Of a stretch of DNA of 64,000 nt, positions 13,801-25,419 are shown piece after piece. The stretch comes from Marisa cornuarietis (Eukaryota > Mollusca > Gastropoda > Architaenioglossa > Ampullariidae), in contig SMMW01000056.1 in the NCBI GenBank assembly GCA_004794655.1, forward strand, positions 1,954,001 to 2,018,000, given 5' to 3'. Made by a program: the position numbers and the translations under genes. The number at the start of each line of letters is the position of its first letter. Within the stretch, counting starts at the first letter, position 1. The notes under the pieces are model-generated. The model was not told the origin of the DNA. It ran no database searches and worked only from the letters and a program-made list of their open reading frames with translations.

Positions 13801-16800
13801 TAGGCATTTTGCAATGTACAATTTAGTATTGTGAACCGGTTAGTCTTGTGTTTGTCAAGATTTTCTTAACTTAGATAGAAACTTAGTAACAATGGCAGAT
13901 GTCTGCACTCAAAAGAATTTAGATAAAAACGACCTTTGTATTATTTTCAAAACTGACATGTTACACTGTCAATGCAGAGTGACATGAAACTTTCTAGTCA
14001 CATGCTAGTGTTTATCTAAAGTATAAAAAATAGCTGTAAAAGTATTTTTTCTATTTTATTGATCATATCGGTTTATTATGTGACCATTAAGTTTTAATAT
14101 TGTATATTCTCTGCCCGTTAATTCAGATTTGGAAATATGTGGAACGCCATGCAGAGCACAGGACTTTTGAACTCGACTCAAGAAGGTCTAGAGAAAGTTC
14201 TGCAGGGCAACTTCGCCCTCATTACAGAGTCCCCGGTCATCAAATACCTGACTTTCCAGGACTGTTCCCTGACGGCCATAGGCGACCAGTTCAGCATCAG
14301 ACCTTACGCGTTTGCTCTGAAGGAAAAATCTTTATTCACTTCCAAATTCACTGATGCGTACGTAAAGCACTTCAAGTGAAGCTTAATCCATCACAAACAG
14401 TAATTTGTTTTCTATATTAAATCTTAACCAACAAGAAATAATGCTTATTAACCATGATGTATTAAAGTGATGATCGTAACGCAGATGAATTGAAAATGAT
14501 TTGTTTGTGGTATATCATTTGTAAAATAGAAGAATATGTAGAAATATTTTAGTGTGTTAAACTCTTTATCTGAAGACCTTGGTGCTAAGGTCTACCATTG
14601 TCTTATTTCTCCAGCATCTTGCAGCTTCAGAAGGAAAGAGAACTCGAGTCTCTCAAACGGAAGTGGTGGGATGATCGAAAGGTGTCATGTCCAGTAGAGT
14701 CCAGTGACCAGGGCCTTGACCTGTCTTCTCTCACCGGAACTTTTATCGTCATGGGAGGTGGTCTGTGCCTGGGTCTGCTCGTGCTTGGGGTGGAATGTCT
14801 CATCAGTCGCCGCCATATTCTGAGTTCGGTATGTGTCTGGTCACGTGACGCTCTGTTAGGCATGATGTGCCTTTCTTGTCTAACTTCCTTCTATACGCTT
14901 GTCTGATTAAAATGGACGTTTCATAAAAAATGCTTGCCACAAAACCATAGAATGTACGCTAATATGTTTTATAAAACATTTACATTTCACGTCCTCCATA
15001 TTGATGGTGGGTTGCTAAATATAAAGGACACTAACTTAGAGGGCTGACGCAAGCTCCCAACTAAGGCAAATTATTTGAATATTGATTTCATCTTTTTATT
15101 TATTTAGAACTCTGATAACAGATTTGTATAAATTGGTCAGTGTCAACGAGGATATTTGTATATGTAGTAAAATCTGTCACGTCCGGCGTATATTTCTGAC
15201 CTGGCATTTGATAATTTTCATAGAGATCGGTTAGATATTGAATAAAAAGGCTAATATATTATTTAACTGACTATTTTTCCTACGCATTATTTTCAAACAT
15301 TGATGATCAACAAACATTTATTGAGACTTAAGCAAACGTCTCTATTTCAAACCTTTAAATACACACAGTTAACTGGAATGAAAAGTTGGAACTCTTTAGT
15401 TCAAAATACGGAAAGATAGAACATTGAAACAAAAACTAAACAAACAAACAAACAAACAAAAGTTAAAATGGGTTTAAATACAAAGTAGCAACTCAGCAAA
15501 GAAGGTAATATGAGCGGTAGGTATGATGTTATTATTGCTCCACTGGCTATGTGAACAAACGACATTTCTTGCTATTTACTTTCAGCAACTAAGAACCTTT
15601 GTTTGAACTTATATTTATTTACTTTCTCATTTCAATCCTTCACAGATTATCATCTCTATTTTTCCTTTTAATTTTTGTTTTTCCCTTATCTGTCTGCTTC
15701 GTCTTTTTTGTATTGGTCTGTCTTCCATCTTCTATTCTTTGTCTTTCTTCTTGCTTTCCTGTACTTTGCATACCTATGAGAAAAGCAACACACCCTCTCA
15801 CCTTCCAAATGGCTAAAATAAAAATTTTTCTATAATAAAGTAAAATAGGAAGGCGTGAGATGGAAGTCTTACATTAGAATTTTTGTTTGTTGGCGAAAAT
15901 CAAACAGCCTTGGGGTATGTAACTCCATTCCGCTGTTTGTCCTCTCTTCATTCATTCGTTGACCACTTAAGTGTCCCGCTGGAACCCAAGCCTCTCATAA
16001 CTGGTTGTCCAAACAAAACAACGAGCTTCAAACAGGAACGTCCAACATGCTATACCGACGCTAAAATAAAAGTTGTGAAAGAAGTAAACAGCAGTTGGAG
16101 ACCGAGTCAGTTGCCAGCGCGAGGCACGTTTGTGACGTCACTATTGACCGTTGGTCGTAACGCTCACCTGGTCTGTTTTACCACCGACCATGACATGCGA
16201 ATATTCGAGAAAGATTGTAGAAGCGGGTAATTATGTTGACGACCAACTAAAGTGATAACGGTTCGCAAGAAATCTACGGTTTCAGAGCGTGAAAATTAAA
16301 TTTCCTTTGAGTATAAACGTCTGCTGCCGTATCACAAACCATCGCCATGGCAACGGCAGACTCAATCTAAGACACTTTCATTATAACTGGCACAGCACAA
16401 GCTCAGCATTCCTAGTCCAGCCGTCACGGGAGGTTTTTTAAAGACGATGTGGTTCCGGGTATTGAGAGGAAACAAACGTTTGCTCTACCGACTGATTATT
16501 TTCTCGGTGCATAAGGGCAAACAGGAGTTGAACATGCCATACTTGGGCTAAAAGAAAAGTTGTGAAAGAGGAAACGCAGTCGCAGGCCGAGCTGTTAGTT
16601 GCCAGAGCGACGCACGTTTGTGACGTCACTATCGACCATTTTAAGTGTTTTCATTTCAAAGAGTCACCCGACTGTTTTCTTCCTCTAGTGCGAGCCACGG
16701 CCTTACGCCAGGTCGCATTTAGGTCCTTACAGAGTAATTCCTGAAGAAATAATATAACATTTAATAGTGAGGAACGAGTTAACCAAAAACACTTCTGGTT

Positions 16801-17088
16801 TAATCTGTTTAAAAACGACATAAAATGAAGGAATAAAATCTCGGTGTTTGTAATTATGTTTCCGTGATTAGCCTTCATTAACGTGTGACCGTGTACACAC
16901 AATTTACAATTATTTTTAAAATTATTTAGAGGACCAGCGGGAGGCCAGAAAAAGAAACGGAAGGTGGAAACCAGGGTGTGCAGCACGTGACGATCTGCAC
17001 AGATGCACAGCAAAACATCACCACCGTCGACCACCTGGTTGCGGAGCGCGAGATGATGAAGCAGCTGGAGATGACACATTCCATGTGA
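4448..17088 (+). CDS. Gene A: IR25-like ionotropic glutamate receptor, complete, 16 exons, 881 aa
   Basis: Predicted ligand-gated cation channel subunit of the plasma membrane. Exons: 4448-4541, 6263-6397, 6682-6942, 7977-8149, 8873-9001, 9214-9378, 9855-9953, 10171-10269, 11008-11097, 11426-11527, 12021-12360, 12902-13076, 13246-13425, 14127-14357, 14615-14828, 16930-17088; all junctions are GT-AG and total 2646 nt in frame. Order: signal peptide (1 to about 20), ATD (about 25-385) with many N-x-S/T sites, S1 (386-500), M1 (503-522), pore loop (545-566), M3 (575-601, FTANLAAF), S2 (605-797), M4 (799-821), and a 60-residue tail. Glutamate-type contacts: R464 in S1 and E715 in S2 are present, but the usual S2 threonine is V630. 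SLAVWDYPLGDK and KRKWW in S2 and the GGGE after the pore resemble arthropod IR25a as I know that family. The Q/R position region reads VTLAGGGE, so the usual Gln is Ala/Leu. Family (iGluR) is certain; IR25 class is probable; ligand unknown. An upstream 5' non-coding exon is possible because the frame stays open before the ATG. Confidence 0.9.
5240..6010. repeat. Dispersed repeat interrupted by a SINE
   Basis: Sequence on both sides of the SINE is rich in variants of TTTGCCAAAC, GATCAAACG and GTTTGTCAG. The block CCTTCACACACGG...CCAAACATGATCAAA (5813-5855) resembles the reverse complement of 20110-20290. This suggests an old repeat into which the 5456-5710 SINE inserted. Family not recognised; boundaries approximate. 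Confidence 0.4.
5456..5710 (+). mobile_element. tRNA-derived SINE (second family), plus strand, in gene A intron 1
   Basis: A box TGGCCGAGTGG at 5466-5476 and B box GGTTCAATTCC at 5510-5520, 34 nt apart as in tRNA genes. The body matches the minus-strand copy at 2140-2388 nearly base for base, and the tail ends GACCTTTACCT. It is not a tRNA gene because the cloverleaf 3' half is not followed by an acceptor stem complement. Confidence 0.85.
7800..7992 (+). repeat. Degenerate minisatellite running into gene A exon 4
   Basis: About four diverged units of the type GATGTGTTACCTAGAATACA, AGTGTGAGCTC; the last unit (7963-7992) contains the exon 4 acceptor and its first 16 coding bases. See the corresponding finding. 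Confidence 0.5.
8397..8480 (-). mobile_element. 3' end of a non-LTR retrotransposon, minus strand, in gene A intron 4
   Basis: Read on the minus strand: CCAATGGGACAAATAAAGTT followed by repeats of GGTCATTGTCATTG, i.e. the GGGACAAATAAA stop-proximal 3' end and short-repeat tail typical of CR1/L2-type LINEs. No reverse transcriptase remains. A (GT)n tract lies just upstream at 8297-8320. Confidence 0.6.
10759..10830. repeat. (CA)n microsatellite in gene A intron 8
   Basis: About 36 perfect CA dinucleotides. Confidence 0.98.
11748..11850. repeat. Purine-rich (TGAG)n/(GGGA)n/(GA)n tract in gene A intron 10
   Basis: Irregular GAGT, GGGA and GAGA repeats about 170-270 bp before exon 11; low complexity, no coding content. 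Confidence 0.85.
12021..12360 (+). CDS. Gene A exon 11: end of S1, M1, first half of pore
   Basis: Encodes residues 450-563. It begins EADVIVGALTVTAAREEVVD, the conserved iGluR S1 block in which R464 matches the arginine that binds the amino-acid carboxylate. M1 follows (about 503-522), then FNLKESIWFVIG leading into the pore loop. It ends in phase 1, splitting a pore glycine codon. The position after the pore helix reads TLAG instead of MQQG of AMPA receptors or TPQG of IR25a. Confidence 0.92.
12902..13076 (+). CDS. Gene A exon 12: selectivity loop and M3
   Basis: Completes the split Gly codon as GGGEPPRS and continues into M3, ending [16 protein letters not shown]. The TANLAAF block is the iGluR gate signature (SYTANLAAF) with only conservative changes. 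It ends in phase 2 inside the early S2 lobe (SDIR). Confidence 0.93.
13460..13855 (+). repeat. Degenerate minisatellite in gene A intron 13
   Basis: Roughly ten diverged units of about 32-36 bp with core TTCTGTGATGTGCATGTTAG followed by a variable GGCT-containing spacer. It starts within 35 bp of the exon 13 donor. Confidence 0.6.
16030..16150 (+). repeat. Direct repeat copy 1 with CRE palindrome, gene A last intron
   Basis: Shares AAACAGGA, AACATGC, AAAAGTTGTGAAAGA, GTTGCCAG and CACGTTTGTGACGTCACTAT with 16518-16638, in the same order and spacing. It contains TGACGTCA at 16133-16140. About 490 bp separates the copies. Confidence 0.75.
16518..16638 (+). repeat. Direct repeat copy 2 with CRE palindrome, gene A last intron
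   Basis: Second copy of the block at 16030-16150, about 80% similar by eye, with TGACGTCA at 16621-16628. Unknown whether it is a dispersed element or a local duplication. Confidence 0.75.
16930..17088 (+). CDS. Gene A exon 16: C-terminal cytoplasmic tail and stop
   Basis: The exon opens after ATTTAG in phase 0, joining the M4 exon that ends at 14828 (ILSS). It encodes 52 polar residues (RTSGRPEKETEGG...) and stops at TGA 17086-17088. No domain is recognised and there is no class I PDZ ligand (C-terminus THSM). The 2.1 kb intron before it is the longest-range join in gene A and the least certain, supported by phase, a good acceptor and an open frame to a stop. Confidence 0.65.
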   Translation, partial: RTSGRPEKETEGGNQGVQHVTICTDAQQNITTVDHLVAEREMMKQLEMTHSM

Positions 17089-17619
17089 CCTGATCGTGAG
17101 ACCACGTGACTTGATCATGTGACCAAGTGGTTCCTCATGTCTGTGGAAAAGACTGAGATAAACGCTTTCTTTAAAATATTTACATCTTTTGTAAGTGTGA
17201 TGAATAGATAGGAGATACGCTTTCACTGATCTGTTCGCAACGCATGTTTTATGGAGTGTATTCCGGCTTGTATGACATGTTAGATATTTGTGCTGAGGAC
17301 TGTGTTCTTGCTGTGTGTGACGCTGCCCTGTGACGTGGAGGTGAGGGCCCGCTACACACCCACATTTTGTCGTCATCTTATTTTGACGTCAGCGTCTTGA
17401 GTTGTCCACAGGCCAGGATTTGGCGCTATACAAGCCAACATCATTATTTCATTATTATTTGCAGCCTCGCTTACAGATTTTCAATTGGGTTGAGCAAACT
17501 GTTACCGACTACTGGCTTCATGTGTTTCTTCCTCCCATTCGTCCTTCTATAGACATTACATTTGCATGTTACTTTGCGTGCGTCCGTGTACGTGTTTTTA
17601 TTATTGTCCAGAGGTTTTT

Positions 17620-17672
<53 letters not shown>
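17620..17672. repeat. (TG)n microsatellite
   Basis: About 25 perfect TG units downstream of gene A, followed at 17745-17850 by a LINE/SINE tail. Confidence 0.97.
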
Positions 17673-17676
<4 letters not shown>

Positions 17677-17751
17677 AACTTTGTTGATATATCTCTGTAC
17701 CATTGTTTGTGGACATGTTTTAGTCTGTTTCAATTTGTCGGTTGAGTGAAT

Positions 17752-17850
17752 TTGTGTCTTTGAATTTCTTTGTAAAGCGCATTGAGCCTTCTGTAAAGCA
17801 GGGAAATGCGCTATATAAATTTCCGTTATTATTATTATTATTATTAGAAT
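17752..17850 (+). mobile_element. LINE/SINE 3' tail with (ATT)n
   Basis: TAAAGCGCATTGAGCC and a second half ATGCGCTATATAAAT, then (TTA)n. This paired GCGC arrangement is a common 3' end of invertebrate CR1/L2-type LINEs and SINEs that borrow it. Related tails occur at 27815-27880 and 56149-56250. Confidence 0.6.
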
Positions 17851-18485
17851 ATTAAATAGATAAGTAGTATCAGGCATAAATTTCGATTTAAAAATGTTCA
17901 GTCACTTCTCTCATGCTCAAAGAAAACCCCTTTGAGACAGACCGTTGATATATTATAGACATTCTCTCTGCGAATGATTATAGAGACAAATCTTTTCCCA
18001 TAAATGGTTCTAATTACTCATCTTAACGAAGATTAGAGAGAGGTTTTCCCGTTCTTGCAATAATAATGTATCCCTTCAAGCCCCTTATTTATTGTCAGGT
18101 TTCTGTATGTACGTAGGTCTAAAAATGTCTATAGTTATAACTGTAAGGGAACTAGAGTATGTAGAAAAATCGGATTATAAATAAAAAGTAAAACCTGAAG
18201 CATCTTGTGTCTGTACTTCAGAAAAATACTGTACTGCATTTAGATTCAATATGTTGGTGGAGAGATGAAACAGTGGCAGAGTGTTTTTAGATGTGACAAT
18301 CCATGGCTAAATTTCCCAGAACTGTCGTGAATGTCACAATATTTATTTTGCTTTTGTTCGTTCGTTTGTTTGTTTGTTTGTTTTGGTGTTTTCGCTATCA
18401 GTCTGTATCTCTTTATCCGTGCATCTGCTTGCTTGCATGCCTACTTTCCTGCCTCTAATTCTCTCCTTCAATCTGTAGCCTGTGG

Positions 18486-18486
<1 letters not shown>

Positions 18487-18538
<52 letters not shown>

Positions 18539-18626
18539 TATGTTTTTTTCTTGGAGAGCGGTGTATACGCAGGTGTGTGTGTGTGTGTGTGTGCGTGTGT
18601 GTGTGTGCGTGTGTGTGTGTGTGTAT
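18487..18626. repeat. Two (TG)n microsatellites
   Basis: TG runs at 18487-18534 and 18572-18626 separated by about 40 bp of unique sequence. Confidence 0.97.
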
Positions 18627-19239
18627 GTTAATGTCCCCACTTAGAACTTTCGATTTAGGAGATCATATTTCTTATATACAGTGAAAATACATGTGCTGAA
18701 TTCAAAGTTCAAGTAGCGGTTGAGCTATTATCTTAACTGTTCCACACATTTGGTTTCGGAGAGTTTCTTCAAAGACCATGGCAGGACTATTCTCCATAAA
18801 AAAATCTTATAGAACAGGATACTTACATATTAAGTGTCTTAATCTGAAGAGAGTTCACTGCTGGTCATAATAATGAATTTCAATGGCATTTTAATACAGA
18901 CTTTGTAAAAAGGCTACCTTGTAACATACAAGGGTGGTGTTAAACTATTAACTCCTGCTGCAAGAAGCGAAATTCGCTTCGGATGGGGGACTCCGATCCA
19001 AAAACAGTCCATATTATCAGTCCAAAACTGATGTGATTATGATAGGAAAACTTGGTGAATACTCGAGACTGATAGCATAATGTCAGGAAAAATGGGTAAA
19101 CACAAATGCATTAGCACGTCAGTCTCGGGTATTGACAGTTTTCTGTCACATCCTACTGACTACATTTCGTCAGAAAAATGAAATACACGGAAATCAACAG
19201 AAACTAAAACTACAGCAACAAAGGCGAACAATTAGAATC

Positions 19240-19563
19240 AAGCGACCTAAGTTGATTTAGTTTGGCCATGTCACTCGGCACGACACCCTGTCGAAGACTG
19301 TCCCTCAAGGCACCTTGGAGGGTAGTCGACGCCGCGGTGACCCAAGGAAAAACTGGCTTACGAAGTTCAGGACCTGCCTACTATTGTCCAAAATAGGCAA
19401 AAGTGGCTGCCACCTCTGTCCATGTGCTCCCCCTCCCCTTTCCAACGACAGGTACCGGTCAAGGGACTGACTGACTGACTGACTGACTGACTGACTGACT
19501 GACTGACTGACTGACTGACTGACTGACTGACTGACTGACTGACTGACTGACTGACTGACTGAC
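19240..19563 (+). mobile_element. Non-LTR retrotransposon C-terminal remnant with (CTGA)n tail
   Basis: Frame FGHVTRHDTLSKTVPQGTLE then SRRRGDPRKNWLTKF matches the conserved C-terminal block after the reverse transcriptase of many invertebrate LINEs (R-x-x-GHV-x-R, then GRRRRGRP-x-x-W). It ends in a TGA that starts about 24 CTGA repeats. A reverse-oriented relative lies at 47030-47120. Confidence 0.75.
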
Positions 19564-20109
19564 ACGTTCTGCCCACGAAGCTTTTGAGTCGTTGAGTGCA
19601 TGAGCAAACGTTTTTTGTTATCGTGTCGAGTCGAAAACGCATTATAAACATTTTCTAGAAGCAGTAACAAATATTAAGAAGGTTTTAGCTAGATGTGTTT
19701 GAAAGACATGAACAACAGGAAGCAATTACCGAGAAGTGTAATACCCTAAGACTCATTATCCACATAAACATTTACCATACATCAGCTTTTCACCATAGTA
19801 GCAAGCTCCGTTCCCTACAGGCAGCATTCAAAGGTACAGTTTTTTTTCATTTGCATATATTTTGGGGAGTCCTAAGCTTTCAGAGAATGATAGAATGGAA
19901 GCACATGTTCTATTCTTCAGCTACAAGTCTGAACACATTCAGCCTTTAGTCCATGCACTCCCAAAGCTGTAAAAATAAATCTAGTACTCTTTCAGGTTGC
20001 TGTTCGGCTTTGTTGGTTGAAACCATTGTCAAAAGGCCTAGTCCAATTATCTTCCTTAACAGTCCTTTTTAGAACCTACTTAGTTCTCATTCAATTAAAA
20101 ATCTCAAAA

Positions 20110-20300
20110 ACTAAAGAGTGATTTAAGGCCATACTCTCAGGACAAACAGGACAAAAATCGCCACGTTTGATCAGTTTGGAAAGCTGTGTGTGAAGGCAAC
20201 AGAAAACCCATAATTATGGGGCTAGCGCTAGGAACCTTGGTCAGAAAGCTTGCATGCCAATACATTTGCCAGTACAAGAGGACTTTCAAGCACTCTGGGG
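20110..20300 (-). repeat. Dispersed repeat related to 5800-6000
   Basis: The reverse complement shares GCCTTCACACACAGCTTT, CCAAACTGATCAAACG and CTTGTACTGGCAAA with the repeat around the SINE in gene A intron 1. Family unknown. Confidence 0.4.
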
Positions 20301-21186
20301 GTTCATTGTTTTAGCTCTTTGTTTTGTTCAGTAACGCTATTTAAGTACTGCAAGAATAAAACTTTAAAAATAGCTCATTAATATTTTGATTATCAACCTT
20401 TTTAGTAATCAACGCCAATCTTGGAAAGTACTGTCTCAATAAAGTGTTGTTTCCTTTTATTAATTGTTTTTAATCCAGGGAATGAAAAAAGAGAAGCAAG
20501 CAGTAAGGAGACAGACTATCTGTACATGATGAGTGATAAAATGAAGGAAAACGCATAATTCAGTCTTCTTGAATTGTTTCGGTTAAGATCACTTCATTGT
20601 AAGGGAAGGGAATTATTTCATAGTGAAAAACTGTCTGAGTTTTAAAAGTTTACTACCTTAATATCCGTTCAACGACCTCAGCTCTTCCGGGTGCTGCTAC
20701 GGCGGCTCGAAGTCATAAAGTCTGAACAATACTGCATTTTGCCATTTTGTTTATGATTGATATGAGGTTACGTAGTAAGGCAAAATATTCACACAGCAAT
20801 AGCTACTGACTTTTCAGAATCGAAGAAGCAAGCTATTCTTCTAACAGATTTAAAGAAACTGTTTCACAATATTTCATTGGGTTCTCTTAGAAAATACTCG
20901 CTTTTCTTAACACTGACTGCTAAGTCTCATACTCTAACACAAATAATGTTGGGACAAAAGAAATCATACGAAAGAGATTTTATATCAGATTAATCGAAGT
21001 CCATGCTATGGCCGGTGAGCGAAAGACAGAAGATGCGTTATGGTAGTTACTATTCATCACCTAATGTTTTTGCGCGAAAAGACTTCATGAACTAAAACAG
21101 TAAACAGTTAAAGGTGAATACGCACCTAGATCTCTTTTTTCTACCCATCGACCCTATTCACGCACGCTGTTAGCGTGTTTGCATGC

Positions 21187-21188
<2 letters not shown>

Positions 21189-21217
<29 letters not shown>

Positions 21218-21218
21218 A
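21189..21218. repeat. (TG)n microsatellite
   Basis: About 14 TG units, followed by a short GA-rich run at 21261-21273. Confidence 0.95.
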
Positions 21219-23999
21219 GTGCATGCGTGCACATATTTTTAGTGTGTGTACGTGTATGTGTGAGAGAGAGAGGGAGGAAAGAGGAGTGTATCCAGTGCTT
21301 ACTTGCGTGTCTATTTTGCTCATTCTGCAAATCGCACTGACCATAAACAGGAAAAAACTTCTCTACTAGTACTTTGACTATTTGATATATTATATCCCTA
21401 TTGTCCTTTAGTTTAAAGTTCCGTCCTATTTTCGTGCTTTTACTTATGTCAAGAGGAAAACACATTTGTAATGAATCTACGTGGACAATACAAAACAGCG
21501 CTGAAAGACCGCAACATATCAAGAAATTCCACTGATAAACCACAATCGTAAGAAAACTGTAGACGTAATTACTCAGTAGTTTTTCACTTACTGCTTACTA
21601 TGACATGACTGTCATGGCAAATAATCAGTTGCGAGCATGGGTCCATACTTCAATCATGTACTTTAAAAGGTTTACCCCTCAACACAGCAAACATCAACTG
21701 CTAAAGCTGTCCTCCTGGATACAATGACTCTATTCTGTTCTCCTATTACGGGAGCAGGCGACATGTGAGAGAGGGGAATGACTGTTTGTTTTCTCCAGAG
21801 AGCAGGAAATCCATAATTAAAGTGTATGATGTGTCGTAAAAAGGGAAGACTGGTGGCAGTGACCCGAAAGGAAATGTGACATGTTCAACGCATGCAATAA
21901 CGATTGGTTTTACATTAGTTCATGTGTCTTAAGAGAATTGCAAACATTACAATCTGATACTTCTCTCTACTTGACTGAGGTAAATCCGCTGAATTCTGTT
22001 CAGTTCGAGCTCTCGCCGCTTATATGGCTTTCTCTTAAACCTGAATTCTCATACTAAAGAAATTGGCAGTCTATGCTAAACACAGATAAGCACATACTTA
22101 AATAACTGACAATCATGGGAGAATGTATGCTGAATATAAAGCAGCACGGATTAATAAAGACAAATGTTGACAAAAAAGACCACTGTTATTTGGAGCAGTA
22201 AGTGCAGTCCTTCGCTTTGCAGGTCTTTTTATCATCTAAGAGGAAGCAAAGAAAGATTTCTCTGCTAAGCAAATTGAAAACAATGAAATCTATGCTCTTC
22301 CCAAGTTCTTTTAAGTTTCGTGTCACTTAACTAAATGAATGCCTTAAGAGTGTTACTCCCGTATGAAGCAAAGACAAGAAGAAAATAAAAAATTAAAATA
22401 AAATAAGACAAAAGGAAAACCATTGTAAGAAGTTCTATAAGCAGCAATGTAAAAGGCCTCTTTCGGCTACAAGGCGCACGAAAGCTTTCTCAAATTCCGT
22501 TTGTATTTAAAAGTAGAAAACATTCTTTATAATAAAAATAATAGTAATAGTGCAAAGGGGATATTAATGTATTTGATTGTTACCTTAAAAATACTACAAT
22601 TTTATTTGTAAATTTAAAAAGGTAATGGAACTTATTGTAGGTTTGTTCTGTGCTACAAGTAGATTTTTCGGAAGGACAAACTAAATTATACCCAGCTTAA
22701 TGGCCATACTTTCCATGCCCGCTAAAGTGGATGCACAATTCAGTTTTTTAATTGTTCAGTTGTGTAAAATGACAGGCAGTAGTAGTGTAGATCTAAGTAA
22801 GAGATCGCTTGAAACTAAAGATGATACAAAAAATGCTTTTAAGAATGGCGATGTAAAGAATAAATTAAAACGTAAATATGTTATAAAGAGAATAATTCAT
22901 TTTTATATGCTTAATATAATATATAAAATATATAATATAAAAAGAGCTCTGCAGTCACGTAACAATGATCTTTTATCTATTATTTCAAGCGTGTAGGACT
23001 TTCATTTTGATACTTATCATTTCTGTTAGAGGGTATAACGCAAGCGTGTACTACTTCAGCCAGACTTACTTTACTGCGGCTTTTCATACAACAGGAAGTG
23101 AAAATCAGTGCTTAGAGCTAATAAAGCTATGGCTTATTATTGATATTATTTTACAAAGTCATATAACAGCGAAGGTGGATAAAGATATCCTGTGTTTATT
23201 TGAGTTAAAACTGTAAGAAGACGACACATCATGATAAAAGAATGAATATGACAAGTCCATCAACCTGTCGCTCCATTACTTCTTCAGAAACCCGCCGTTT
23301 GTCGTTAGTAAACTCATAACATCAGAAGATCTCTCATTGCCAAACGAAAGCATGTCCGCCATTGCGAGAACGTGACATGCGCAGCACGGGCTAAGGGCGA
23401 ACAACTCTCCGCGATCGGCCATCGATCGAGCAGACGGGAGTCTTGTTGTCGAAGAATAGGTGCGACGACCAAGAGTCTGATTGGAATACAAAACTACGTG
23501 GGATGTGTGAGAAGCTTTAAGTGGTTTGTTGTGATTTTCAATCATTCCTCTTCATGTTGCGTAAAAATGACTTTTCACTTTACTGAGAGCTCAAAATAAT
23601 GACTGGAATGTGTGCGTAGGCACTGAAGAGATCTAAGGCTGAGATCGATGGTTCTTTACGCAAAAAAAGAAAGATATTGTTGAGAGGAAAGTAGTGAACA
23701 CTTGCCGCTCTAAATTCTCGTATAGGAACAGTTTGTACCCGGCTACTCTCGAAGTTGGTGTTGTCAGAATCCATTCACTGACCGAAATTCAAGAGATTTG
23801 AAATCAAAAGCCAGGTAATTCGAACAACATTGTTGCTTTCTGTAAATGTAATCCACTGTGTTTAAAATTGATTGATGGATTTAAATGCTTAAGAAAAAAA
23901 TAAACAGCACATAATTCACACAAAAAAGTCACGGACCCTAAAATATATGCATAGGTTACATGTATAATAGATCAATCAATTCTCTTTCTCTCTCACACA

Positions 24000-24045
24000 C
24001 ACCGACCGACCGACCGACAGACGACGACAGACGGACGGACGGACA
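24000..24045. repeat. (ACCG)n/(ACGG)n short tract
   Basis: CACACA passes into ACCG and then ACGG repeats; low complexity, CpG-containing. Confidence 0.85.
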
Positions 24046-25419
24046 AACTTCAGAAATAGTTCGTAAAGTAATAGTAACTAATGTTTCTTCCAAGCTAACG
24101 CTATCCTATTTCATAATAGTTATACGATGATGTTGGCCTGTTTCTTTTAAAGGAATATACAAATAAGTTTCATTTTATCGATCCAAAGTTCTTTCTGTCC
24201 AATTAGGTATACATTCATCAATCCACCAGTCCACTGCTATCATGAATTAATGCATAGTTGTTACATTATTTTTTCCAACAGTTTCTTATCTGTTTTGATT
24301 TGAACGAAGAAGCAAGCTTTGATGGGCTGATGACTATTTACTTCTTTGTAGCAGCACTCATGTGCAGCCAGTTTAATGACTTCATAACCCTACCAGTAAT
24401 TATTTTCATATGTTCATGTTCTTGTAAAACGCTTTGATCCCTCCTTAATGAGGAGGAAATGCACGAAAGGAATCACATTATTATTAAATGCAAAAAGAGG
24501 CGCAGTCATTTTCCAGAAACAATGCAGAGTATGCTCATAATATTTCCTAAAGTAGTATTTAAAAAACAAGCTTTGATAACATGTGGCATTATTTTCAGCG
24601 TAAATGCCAAAAAATTTGTCTGAGACATAGGTAAGCATCTGCTAGATGCTTTAGAGTGACGTGCACATGCACAAGGCCGGAAATACAGTATAAAATGTGT
24701 ACACATGTCCATCCATATAAACTCACACAGGCATGCATGCACGAGCGTGGCATTTATGCTCCTCTCTCAAAGCAACAAATGAAGTGAGAGCAGGCGTGAG
24801 ACTTCCCACCCTTCAGTGATTCTCCCACTATTCCTTTACCTAACTTCTTCACCGTGAGAAATGAGCGTCTGCAAAATCACCGAAGTTTCCTTGAGTGGCC
24901 TTGAGACCAGGCTTTTCCTGTTGTTGCCTCTCCTACTAAATTCCTGTCGAAATGTCATGGAAAATCTTAAAGGCCGGCCAGAGGCAAACATGAAATTACT
25001 CTAAATATTGGTGACAGATAAAGTCTGCCACAAAATGTGTTGTGCCTTTCAATTAAGTCTTTTCGAGGGTTTTTTTTGTAGGGAAAGCACACTTATATTG
25101 ATCTTAATTCTAACTTCTAAACTCAATGAAAGTAATGGATTACAAAAGAGCTTCAAGCTCGTGATTGGAGGTGGCGTTGCTATAAAAGCCAGCCTTCATT
25201 TGCGTCGTTGCAGGTTGTGATCTCTCTCTGTCCAAGTGTGGGTGGCCATTGCGTTGTTCAATTGTTCTGTATGTCGTGAAAAAAGCGTATTATTCGCTCA
25301 AACTTTAAAAATTACGACGTTGTAATTAAGCAAATCTAATCGTTCGACAAAATTTTGTACTCAATTTTATACTCGAACCTAGAAGGTAGCAATCCGAGCA
25401 CGCGTAAACATAGGTGTAT

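Noticed and set aside
15883..16230. 115-codon open frame in the last intron of gene A
   Set aside because: No domain recognised, crosses a duplicated non-coding block, and lies between two exons that join cleanly.
18966..18982. Near-palindrome GAAGCGAAATTCGCTTC
   Set aside because: Isolated short inverted repeat with no further structure; expected by chance at this scale.
22700..22996. 98-codon lysine-rich open frame
   Set aside because: AT-rich low-complexity composition, no recognisable domain, no supporting splice or promoter context.
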